This document shows, in pieces, positions 1 through 5,776 of a stretch of DNA of 8,168 nt. Both the position numbers and the translations under genes were made by a program. The notes beneath the pieces are model-generated. The model saw only the letters and a program-made list of their open reading frames with translations, was not told the DNA's origin and did not search any database. Each line of letters begins with the position of its first letter. Position 1 is the first letter of the stretch. Location: contig JAUQYW010000440.1 of NCBI GenBank assembly GCA_030587525.1, forward strand, positions 1 through 8,168, in the 5' to 3' direction. Origin of the DNA: Candidatus Sigynarchaeota archaeon. GTDB taxonomy: Archaea > Asgardarchaeota > Lokiarchaeia > Sigynarchaeales > Sigynarchaeaceae.

Positions 1-1
1 T

Positions 2-1198
2 TTTTCCGACGAGCACTATTCCGGCGACGTGCCGTACCTGGCGGGTAACATTAATATATCAATTGAACAGATAGCTGGCATTATCGGTCCCACCGGATTT
101 CACGTTGTCGCAGGGCTCGAAGGTGGTTATGTCGTCGAGCAATTATCGCCGGCACGATCACGATCGAAGGTGCACAAGGTCGAGATGCTGCAGCTTGCGG
201 ACGAAAAATACCCGATCAAGGCCGAGAAGCTCGAAGACGTGATCGAGGCCGCTGCCGGGAAGAAGCTGAAGGATATCAAGAAGATCGCCCTGCTCACGCC
301 ACGCCAGATCCTTCCCGCGAGCGTCGTGGCGTACCTCGAGCGGCTTTTTGGAAAGGACAACGTCGTCGATGAGCAAGATATCTATTATAAGGTCAAATAT
401 ATCAAGTCCGACATGGAACTGGCATTGATAAAAGATGCGTCGTTGATATCTGATGCTATGATGCGCGCGATGCTCGCTGTCATCAAGCCTGGTATGCTGG
501 AGACGGAAGTTGCTGCTTGGGCCTATTACACGTGTTCAATGCTCGGCGCGGAAGGCATGGGCTTCAAGGTCATCCTTGGTGCCAACGAAGCAAATCGCAC
601 CCTTATTGGGCTTGCACTGAACCGCCGCATCAACAAGGGCGATTGGGTGCACCTCGGGGTCTCCCCGAAGCGTGATGGCCTTGCCGCGTGTTGTCGCCGT
701 TCCATCATCGCTGGCGTGATCGAAGCGGAGTGGACTCCTGACCAGCGATACTGGTTCGATTTCATCGAAAAAGCATATAAGGTTGGCTATGATTCTTACG
801 TCGAGGTCGCGCAAAAGAAATTGCCCGCGAAATTACAAGAAAAGGCACTGGTCGATTTTTTCAAGTCCTACAGCAAGGAAGTGTCGAAACGGGTGGGAAA
901 GAAGATCGACCTTGAAAAGTTAAAGCCATACACGGGCACCCACAACGCGGGATACACGGAATGCCAAGAGTTTTATGGAGCGATAACGCTAGATTCCGAG
1001 GAAATACTCGGCGAGCAAATCGTCACGATGCTCGATGTTGCCCTTCGAGGCATCGGCGACACGTGGAACGACGTGGTGATTCCCGGGTTCGATTATATCG
1101 TCGTTGAAAACACGCTGGGAAAATGGGGAACCCGGGTGGAATGCTTGAACGAATTGCCCATACGGGTACAAGACCTCATCGGAAAGGGCATGAAATAA
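2..1198 (+). CDS. M24-family (creatinase / Xaa-Pro aminopeptidase fold) protein, 5'-truncated, metal ligands apparently lost
   Basis: The frame is open to the left edge and reads FSDEHYSGDVPYLAGN from base 2, typical of the inside of an M24 N-terminal domain. The gene therefore starts outside the window, and the in-frame GTG at 29 is unlikely to be the start. About 398 residues are visible: an N-terminal creatinase-type domain to about base 390, then a pita-bread domain beginning near YKVKYIKSDMELALIKDAS. Active M24 enzymes bind two metals through D, D, H, E and E. Here the first Asp site reads VHLG (His at 650-652) and the second reads CCRR (689-700) instead of a DxTR-like motif. The usual GIY-side Glu region reads TMLDVAL, and only a terminal RVE (1133-1141) resembles the last ligand. 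Metal-independent relatives such as creatinase exist in this fold, so it may be a metal-free hydrolase or a non-enzymatic protein. The substrate is unknown. It ends 15 bp from the convergent deacetylase gene. Confidence 0.82.
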   Translation, partial: FSDEHYSGDVPYLAGNINISIEQIAGIIGPTGFHVVAGLEGGYVVEQLSPARSRSKVHKVEMLQLADEKYPIKAEKLEDVIEAAAGKKLKDIKKIALLTPRQILPASVVAYLERLFGKDNVVDEQDIYYKVKYIKSDMELALIKDASLISDAMMRAMLAVIKPGMLETEVAAWAYYTCSMLGAEGMGFKVILGANEANRTLIGLALNRRINKGDWVHLGVSPKRDGLAACCRRSIIAGVIEAEWTPDQRYWFDFIEKAYKVGYDSYVEVAQKKLPAKLQEKALVDFFKSYSKEVSKRVGKKIDLEKLKPYTGTHNAGYTECQEFYGAITLDSEEILGEQIVTMLDVALRGIGDTWNDVVIPGFDYIVVENTLGKWGTRVECLNELPIRVQDLIGKGMK

Positions 1199-1213
1199 AA
1201 GGAAATCGTGAAC

Positions 1214-2098
1214 TCATTTCTTTTTTTTCAAGATGTGGTTGATCGATTGCTTGTACGGGTTGTAATCGAGTTTTGGTCGTGGGTCCACCTGCATATACAG
1301 TTCCAAGTAGCCCTGGTCGATTTTTCGTTCCTTCCGGTTCTCCAGGATTCCCTTTATGATAGCTTGCTGGGAGTGGAACTGTTGCAGCGCGCTTTGGATC
1401 TTCTGTTCAGCGGCTTCATTGGCAATGATGGCCCTATTCGCCGGGAGATGATTCTTTTCCGCCGAGCGCCGGATGGATTCCACGGGGTCGAAATTTCCCC
1501 AGACGGAATACTCGATAAAGGACTGGATAGTCCAAGGTTCCGCCCAATCGACGACGACGGGATCACCGGCTTGCGGCCCATAAAGGATGGCGGATTGCGC
1601 AACGGCCGCGTGATCGATGTGTTCCCTGAACCCGTTTGCAAAAACGAGCCTCGATACCTTGGATTTCCGCAAGAACACCAGCAATCGCTCGAAGGTGCCA
1701 GTGGATTGGTCTTGGCCCGGTTGAACAGGTTTGAACATGCCCAAGTACGCGTTGCCGCTGAAATCGGGCAAGTCCAGCCGCAAGATGTTGTTTTGAGAAA
1801 TCCCGAGTCCTCGATAGGATGCCACGGTTTCTTTTTTTCTGACCTCGACGATCGTTTCCTTGTCGGTTGGTTTGCTGTATCCCGCATTGCCCCTGTGAAA
1901 AATCACGAGATGTGCCACGGCACCAGCAGCTTGAGCCGCAAGCATCAAATAACCGGCACCGAGCATTGCATCGTCGTCATGCGGGGAAAAAAACGCGACG
2001 TGCTCGCCAGCATTCCACGCAGGAAAGAAGGCTTCGATGCCGTGTAGCTCTGTTTCTGCATCGAGATCGAGAAAACGAAAGGTTTGATCAAGGGTCAT
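1214..2098 (-). CDS. PIG-L / LmbE-family deacetylase
   Basis: This is a 294-residue protein of the PIG-L (LmbE) family. These are zinc-dependent enzymes that remove acetyl groups from N-acetylglucosamine-type sugars on lipids, thiols or antibiotics. Residues 38-43 read SPHDDD, matching the family's PHPDD motif: His40 and Asp43 would bind zinc and Asp42 would be the base. The Glu that usually follows is Ala44. Residues 160-163 read HIDH, matching the HPDH element with the third zinc ligand, His163. A Rossmann-like pattern (HVAFFSPH, then AHLVIFHRG) surrounds the first motif. The C-terminal third, about residues 205-294, is helical and charged and ends in four lysines. It has no signal peptide or membrane helix, so it is probably cytosolic. 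The ATG at 2096-2098 has no clear Shine-Dalgarno site. The substrate cannot be read from the sequence, and no glycan genes lie beside it. Confidence 0.88.
   Translation of the reverse strand: MTLDQTFRFLDLDAETELHGIEAFFPAWNAGEHVAFFSPHDDDAMLGAGYLMLAAQAAGAVAHLVIFHRGNAGYSKPTDKETIVEVRKKETVASYRGLGISQNNILRLDLPDFSGNAYLGMFKPVQPGQDQSTGTFERLLVFLRKSKVSRLVFANGFREHIDHAAVAQSAILYGPQAGDPVVVDWAEPWTIQSFIEYSVWGNFDPVESIRRSAEKNHLPANRAIIANEAAEQKIQSALQQFHSQQAIIKGILENRKERKIDQGYLELYMQVDPRPKLDYNPYKQSINHILKKKK
1217..1228 (+). terminator. Oligo-T terminator of the M24 gene
   Basis: TTTC followed by eight T begins about 19 bases after the M24 stop codon. It lies inside the 3' end of the convergent deacetylase gene, where it encodes that protein's terminal lysines. 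Archaeal RNA polymerase commonly stops at U-tracts without a hairpin. The assignment is inferred from sequence alone. Confidence 0.4.
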
Positions 2099-2444
2099 GA
2101 TTCAAAATGCCACGAGAACGCCTTTAAGTGTGTCGTTCAAGGGATACGGGTCTTCGCGCAATGATAACGATCACGGTTCTAAATCATGTAATGACATTTT
2201 CGTATAAACAAGGGTGTCAAGATAAAAACGATGAAAATCTCGGTGATCCATGACATTTTATCAATTAAATTGATGATAAACCTTTTAGGTAAAAATTTTC
2301 TTAATTATCTCGGGAAATTAACCGAAAATTGACGAGTCTGCTTCCAGTCGAGCACTGCATTCAAGGGTTAAGAACTTTATTAGAACCCGTGATGCTCGGG
2401 AAAACGGGCTCGGATCACGACGCAAAGCAAAAAGGTGAACGTTA
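2099..2444. promoter_or_regulatory. AT-rich divergent spacer with palindromic operator candidate
   Basis: This 346-bp stretch separates the start of the minus-strand deacetylase from the start of the plus-strand TPR-like gene. I see no coding frame or tRNA in it. Its middle, about 2195-2335, is much richer in A and T than the flanking genes. It contains a perfect palindrome at 2260-2274 (ATCAATT-A-AATTGAT). Near 2200-2212 the minus strand reads GTTTATACG, a possible TATA box for the deacetylase gene. Nearer the plus-strand gene are two short inverted repeats: a 5-bp one (2365-2369 with 2384-2388) and CGTGAT/ATCACG (2388-2393 with 2414-2419). Both promoters probably lie here; which element drives which gene is inference. 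Confidence 0.4.
2260..2274. repeat. Perfect 15-bp palindrome (7+1+7)
   Basis: The sequence ATCAATTAAATTGAT is fully self-complementary around a central A. Just outside it, TTTATC on the left and GATAAA on the right are also complementary, giving a second, slightly offset inverted repeat. The size and symmetry suit a dimeric winged-helix or helix-turn-helix repressor. AT-rich DNA also yields such palindromes by chance, so the operator role is a hypothesis. Confidence 0.4.
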
Positions 2445-2699
2445 ATGCTATCTAACAGTGTACAAACACATCATGAACCGAATCCGGAAAACCTCAAGGC
2501 GAAGCGGCGCGTTTTCTTGGATGAGGCAAAGAAAGCTTTGTTCAGTGGTGACTTGCGGTCCGCGGCACGGTTATTCCGCGAGATTTCGATTCTTTGCAGC
2601 GATCTTGGGGATCACGAGATGGCCATGGAGTATTTTACCCGAGCCGAGAAGATCACGCGCCTCTTGAAGTCGACCCAAGATGCCATCCTTCGCGCCTAA
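2445..2699 (+). CDS. Small TPR-like helical protein (84 aa)
   Basis: The ATG at 2445 follows a good AGGTGA Shine-Dalgarno site at 2433-2438 with six bases of spacing, which fixes the start. The protein is 84 residues, highly charged and predicted all-helical, with no signal peptide or membrane segment. Residues about 25-73 fit one to one-and-a-half tetratricopeptide repeats. The pattern ARLFREISILCSDLGD, then HEMAMEYFTRAEKI, places small and aromatic residues at TPR helix-packing positions (Ala, Leu-Gly, Tyr, Ala). A single TPR hairpin is too short for a full superhelix, so it may dimerise or bind one peptide ligand; that is inference. It is a stand-alone gene between the divergent spacer and the acetyltransferase. 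Its function is not recognised. Confidence 0.75.
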   Translation: MLSNSVQTHHEPNPENLKAKRRVFLDEAKKALFSGDLRSAARLFREISILCSDLGDHEMAMEYFTRAEKITRLLKSTQDAILRA

Positions 2700-2703
2700 G
2701 CTA

Positions 2704-2712
2704 TTTTTTTTT
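2704..2712 (+). terminator. T9 tract after the TPR-like gene
   Basis: Nine consecutive T begin four bases after the TAA stop of the TPR-like gene. No stem precedes them, as is usual for archaeal intrinsic termination. This suggests that the acetyltransferase 100 bases further on has its own promoter. Confidence 0.6.
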
Positions 2713-2721
2713 CTACCATCG

Positions 2722-2739
2722 TGCTCTTGGTTAAGAGCA
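2722..2739 (+). repeat. Hairpin, 7-bp perfect stem with GGTT loop
   Basis: TGCTCTT and AAGAGCA are exact reverse complements separated by GGTT. It sits just downstream of the T9 tract and about 73 bases before the acetyltransferase ATG. It could stabilise the 3' end of an RNA that reads through, belong to the 5' leader of the acetyltransferase mRNA, or be a protein-binding site. The sequence alone does not decide. Confidence 0.5.
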
Positions 2740-2812
2740 ATGAGAATGCCGTTGATTTCCTTGTAGGAGACCCGGAAAATTCATATGGATCGCGCCATGC
2801 CACTCCACGACC

Positions 2813-3319
2813 ATGGACTTATCTGTTGTACGAGCGACGCGCGAAATGATGGATGAAGTGCGAGCTTGCATTAACAGCAATTACGACCTGTACAAGAGCA
2901 TCTCCGATCCCCGAGACATGAGCGAGCACCAGGTGGGCGATGCCTGGGTCGAGCGGAATTTCAAGATCCGGGAGTTCTATCTCTTGCGCGATGATAGCAC
3001 GGGGCAATTCATCGGGGCTGGTTCCTTCCAGGTTCTCGGCACTTTCGCGTACATCGGCTATTTCTATATCAAAAATAATTTTCAACGAAAAGGTTATGGA
3101 CCGTTCTTGATGAAGTTCCTTGAGCAGCATGCAATTGATTCCAAGAAAAAGGACCTCCGGTTATTTGTTCATGAAAAAGCAACCTGGGCTCGAAAATTCT
3201 ATGAGAAGATGGGTTTCGTGATCTATTCGTCCAATAAGCATGAAATCTTGTCGATCAACAAGGGAATTCTCGTGCCTTTTTACGAGGAGGGTTCCCTGTT
3301 AATGAAGAAAAAACTCTGA
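2813..3319 (+). CDS. GNAT-family N-acetyltransferase
   Basis: This 168-residue protein has the single-domain GNAT fold, which transfers an acetyl group from acetyl-CoA to an amine. Residues 1-21 (strand LSVVRAT followed by a helix) are the usual GNAT start. Residues 91-96, QRKGYG, form the acetyl-CoA pyrophosphate loop (motif A, Q/R-x-x-G-x-G), preceded by the strand AYIGYFYIKNNF. Residues 126-135, ARKFYEKMGF, are the classic motif B end. The insert between the first helix and the first core strands (about residues 24-55) probably shapes the acceptor site, but the acceptor is unknown. The ATG at 2813 has no adjacent Shine-Dalgarno site. An AGGAGA at 2765-2770 is too far away, and ATGs at 2785 and 2797 are in another frame. 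The gene ends six bases before the convergent transporter gene. Confidence 0.88.
   Translation: MDLSVVRATREMMDEVRACINSNYDLYKSISDPRDMSEHQVGDAWVERNFKIREFYLLRDDSTGQFIGAGSFQVLGTFAYIGYFYIKNNFQRKGYGPFLMKFLEQHAIDSKKKDLRLFVHEKATWARKFYEKMGFVIYSSNKHEILSINKGILVPFYEEGSLLMKKKL
3308..3313 (-). terminator. T6 tract (minus strand) for the MFS gene
   Basis: Six A on the plus strand read as six T for transcription leaving the MFS gene, starting about 12 bases past its stop. The tract lies inside the 3' end of the acetyltransferase gene, so the two convergent transcripts probably overlap. A weaker CTTTTTC on the plus strand near 3338-3344 could end the acetyltransferase transcript. Confidence 0.3.
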
Positions 3320-3325
3320 GACATG

Positions 3326-4651
3326 CTATTCTTTGCTCTTTTTCACGTATTTCATTGCCGCGGTGCCCAATGACAAAAGGATACCAAGCGACATTGCGAC
3401 GATCAGCAGTGTCACTGGATAGTTTAACCACGACGCTAACGACATGATCATTCCGGCCACGATCGGAGAGCTCGCAAATCCTATGCCGTTAAAAAACTCG
3501 TAAAAGGTCGCGTATTTCAGCGATTTCTTGGCGGCGCCATATTCCAGCATTATCTTCGACGTGAAGTTGTAGAGCCAACCGGACAGGATGCCGTTGGACA
3601 CGAAGGCGATCGTCAAGGTAATCACGTCGGGGAAAGCCCAGGAAAGCCCTAAAAACGTGATGGTCGCCACCATTGCCACGAGCCACGTGTTAAATCCCGA
3701 CTTCACGGATTTCCGGCTCCACGAGAAAATGGCCCACATTTGCACGGCTTGATGAAGGAACGTTACCAAGTACACCCAATACGATGCAATTCCGGCGTCG
3801 TTGAGTGCTAATGGATACACGAATGGATAGAACGATTTCATATAGGCATATATCAGCGTTCCCACCAGGTAAAACAACGCTGGAAATGCTAGAAGTAATG
3901 CACGATCCTTATCAACGATTTTATCGATGTTCTTGTCACGGTCTGCATTTTCATCCCGTTTTCCTGAAGACGCAGTATGATGTTGGCTTGCCGAGATGAT
4001 GGCGATTCCGTGGGTACCGCCAAAGGCCAAGCTCGTGCCGGGTTTTTCAAGGGCAGCAGCGCAAGGGATCATGGTTATCATGGCCACCCACGAGAAACAC
4101 AGCGCTGCAAATTCATTCCCTTCCCCTGCAAACACGATGATGTATCCGACGAGGTCGCCGAGAATGATGCCGGTATTCCAACTCAGTCCATATGTTTGAA
4201 AAAACCGGTCAGCACGGTTTTTTGGTGCGATGCGTTGCCAATTGGAAACCTCCATTTGTAGATTTGGCCAAAAGAATCCGATCGCGATGCCATCGAGCCC
4301 CCGGAGAATGATCAATGATATTGGATCGAGAAAGAGCATTTGCATTCCTACCAGAGCAACCGAGAATGTCGATGAGAATATCACGGCATTCTTTACCCCG
4401 ATGCGTCTCGTCACTGGAAGCGCGATCAACGGTCCGAAAATGAAGGTTAAGTTGATGATGGACACGATGAGGCCTAAAAAGTCCGCGGGGACGTGTTGGA
4501 AGTAAATCAAGTAATTTGGCAGCGCCAAGCCATACACGGCATAGGAAAACGTGCGGACAAATGCAACAGCGTAGACTGGCCAAAACCGGTACGCACGGGT
4601 GTTTGCGACGTCGGATTGAACCGGAGACGCGGAGGGAATCGAATCTGGCAT
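3326..4651 (-). CDS. Major facilitator superfamily (MFS) transporter
   Basis: This 441-residue protein is a 12-helix secondary transporter of the cell membrane. Hydrophobic segments fall at about residues 24-48, 58-80, 86-108, 110-130, 155-175 and 180-200. After a long polar loop rich in Asp and Lys (about 203-250), six more lie at about 250-270, 285-308, 320-338, 342-362, 380-405 and 410-435. This 6+loop+6 pattern and the length of about 440 residues are normal for MFS. The loop between helices 2 and 3 reads PVTRRIGVKN, a degenerate version of MFS motif A (GxLxDRxGRR), with the usual Asp missing. The charged KKSKE end is cytoplasmic. Substrate and ion coupling cannot be inferred. It is divergent from the membrane protein at 4795. 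Confidence 0.88.
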   Translation of the reverse strand: MPDSIPSASPVQSDVANTRAYRFWPVYAVAFVRTFSYAVYGLALPNYLIYFQHVPADFLGLIVSIINLTFIFGPLIALPVTRRIGVKNAVIFSSTFSVALVGMQMLFLDPISLIILRGLDGIAIGFFWPNLQMEVSNWQRIAPKNRADRFFQTYGLSWNTGIILGDLVGYIIVFAGEGNEFAALCFSWVAMITMIPCAAALEKPGTSLAFGGTHGIAIISASQHHTASSGKRDENADRDKNIDKIVDKDRALLLAFPALFYLVGTLIYAYMKSFYPFVYPLALNDAGIASYWVYLVTFLHQAVQMWAIFSWSRKSVKSGFNTWLVAMVATITFLGLSWAFPDVITLTIAFVSNGILSGWLYNFTSKIMLEYGAAKKSLKYATFYEFFNGIGFASSPIVAGMIMSLASWLNYPVTLLIVAMSLGILLSLGTAAMKYVKKSKE

Positions 4652-4794
4652 GAGGGAATGCGCGAGATAAGCATCGTAAGCCCATAAGAATTGTTATCGA
4701 AAGCTTCTATCCGATCTTCCCAGAATAATGTTCGTTTTTGGAATAAAACTAAAGAATCTAGAAGGCAAGAAAGATGTAGTCGACATAAAGGTGC
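4652..4794. promoter_or_regulatory. Divergent spacer between MFS and membrane-protein genes
   Basis: This 143-bp spacer must hold both promoters. On the plus strand GGAATAAAAC near 4740-4749 is a fair TATA-like element about 45 bases before the ATG at 4795. The same A/T block read from the minus strand (GTTTTATTCC) could serve the transporter gene. AAAGGTG at 4787-4793 resembles a Shine-Dalgarno site but is only one base from the ATG, too close to work normally. No palindrome longer than six bases stands out. Confidence 0.3.
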
Positions 4795-5529
4795 ATGCAT
4801 ACGAGTATTAAATTGCAAGATGCTTCCCGTGGCGCGGTGCGGAACAAATCTTTTACAATCTACATCGGAACCGTGCTCGCGTCGATCATTCTTTATATCA
4901 TCTACTTGTGCATCCGGTTTTTGTATTATTACAATGTCTTGCCGATCCCGTGGGGATTCGTGCATCATTTCCGAAACTCGATACTTCTTTTCATGGGATG
5001 CTGCTTCCTCGCGACGGTGCTCGGTAAGTTGCGGAAAAAGCCAAAGGTGGATGGGCGCCCCAAGCGAAGCATCCCGTGGATGGCCTTCACCGCTGCAATA
5101 ATCGTTGGTACCACGATAATGGGTACGCTGAACACCATCAAGTACAACGGCCTCTATCCTTTCATCGATTTTGGCGATTTGTTCAATCTTTTTTACAATG
5201 ATGCATGGATTAGCTCGTTCATCGAATTCTTGGTTAATTTGGACGTTATTATGCTTGCATTATATTTGATCTTGAGCATCCCGAGAGTTCTTGACATGTA
5301 TAAAGGCTCGATCTCACGCGTGTTCGTGAGCGGGCGCAGGATTCACGAATCACTTATGGCGACGGTGTGGCTGTTGATCGGCGTGACGTTGATCCTGGTT
5401 TCCGATTTCTTTGATCGCATCCTTGGCATTTCATACATCATCATCGCGGCATTTTTAATAGGTAAAGATTACGAAGACGTGAAAAACCTCGATTTCTTAA
5501 AGGATTTTTCAAAAAAGGAAAGCAAATGA
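4795..5529 (+). CDS. Uncharacterised polytopic membrane protein
   Basis: I do not recognise this 244-residue protein. It has about six hydrophobic helices, at roughly residues 20-46, 60-78, 92-112, 138-163, 188-206 and 209-227. A short Lys/Arg-rich loop (LRKKPKVDGRPKRS, about 78-92) follows helix 2 and a second basic stretch (RVFVSGRRIHES) precedes helix 5; both should face the cytoplasm by the positive-inside rule. The tail DFLKDFSKKESK is charged and also likely cytoplasmic. There is no cleavable signal peptide and no clear enzymatic or transporter motif. The long Asp/Asn/Phe-rich segment between helices 3 and 4 (about 113-137, with DFGDLFNLFYND) may lie at the membrane surface. No other ATG lies near the N-terminus, so 4795 is kept despite its poor ribosome site. 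Confidence 0.75.
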   Translation: MHTSIKLQDASRGAVRNKSFTIYIGTVLASIILYIIYLCIRFLYYYNVLPIPWGFVHHFRNSILLFMGCCFLATVLGKLRKKPKVDGRPKRSIPWMAFTAAIIVGTTIMGTLNTIKYNGLYPFIDFGDLFNLFYNDAWISSFIEFLVNLDVIMLALYLILSIPRVLDMYKGSISRVFVSGRRIHESLMATVWLLIGVTLILVSDFFDRILGISYIIIAAFLIGKDYEDVKNLDFLKDFSKKESK

Positions 5530-5606
5530 CTTAGGAATGTCGCCCTCCTTGAAATTCAAAGATTCACGAACAAAGGACAATGGCACTACATGCATAACCT
5601 TACGCA

Positions 5607-5613
5607 TTTTTTT
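5607..5613 (+). terminator. T7 tract downstream of the membrane-protein gene
   Basis: Seven T lie about 78 bases past the TGA of the membrane-protein gene. They are the first strong T-run in the 5530-5776 spacer on the plus strand, and so the best candidate end for that transcript. Confidence 0.35.
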
Positions 5614-5666
5614 CATGCGAGCCACGGGAAACGAGGGAATTGCGCAGTTGCTTGCCATAGGCATAG

Positions 5667-5682
5667 ATATAATATATAAAAG
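5667..5682. promoter_or_regulatory. Strong TATA-like element in the 5530-5776 spacer
   Basis: ATATAATATATAAAAG is the best TATA-box match in the window. On the plus strand TATATAAAAG (5673-5682) would place a transcription start near 5700-5710, right at a run of palindromes. On the minus strand the same bases read CTTTTATATA, which also fits the archaeal consensus and would start RNA near 5645-5650. Neither direction has a recognised gene at the expected distance, and the nearest genes both end here rather than begin. Confidence 0.4.
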
Positions 5683-5686
5683 CAAT

Positions 5687-5761
5687 GGAGCGAGCTCCAC
5701 GCGATGCATCGTGTTAAAAGGTCGATAATCTGTCGCTGGGTCGAAACAACACGCTTTAACA
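5687..5761. repeat. Cluster of inverted repeats, possible structured RNA
   Basis: Three inverted repeats follow one another. GGAGC-GA-GCTCC lies at 5687-5698. A 16-base near-palindrome at 5699-5714 centres on CGATGCATCG and has one G/T mismatch pair. TGTTAAA (5712-5718) pairs with TTTAACA (5755-5761) across 36 bases. The rest of the spacer to 5776 adds nothing recognisable, and it is not a tRNA. It could be a small RNA, a protein-binding site or a shared 3' region; this is inferred from symmetry alone. Confidence 0.3.
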
Positions 5762-5776
5762 AGTAAAGGCTTTTCG

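Noticed and set aside
29..31. GTG as the true start of the M24 gene
   Set aside because: The frame stays open to the window edge and the upstream residues (FSDEHYSGD) fit the inside of the M24 N-terminal domain, so the gene is truncated by the window.
1208..2047. A long open plus-strand frame (279 codons) opposite the deacetylase gene
   Set aside because: The minus strand encodes a clear PIG-L protein with zinc motifs across the same bases. The plus-strand translation has no family features and its openness follows from the codon use of the real gene.
2365..2420. Possible tRNA or structured RNA from GC-rich inverted repeats before the TPR-like gene
   Set aside because: The stems are only 5-6 bp and partly exclude each other. 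There is no T-loop GTTCGAA-type motif, no anticodon arm and no cloverleaf spacing.
2785..2856. Alternative upstream ATGs (2785, 2797) for the acetyltransferase
   Set aside because: Both are in a different frame that reaches a stop after about 23 codons. The GNAT domain begins naturally right after the ATG at 2813.
5537..5728. Plus-strand open frame of 63 codons after the membrane-protein gene
   Set aside because: It has no ribosome site, a low-complexity unconvincing translation, and crosses the T7 tract and the TATA-like element.
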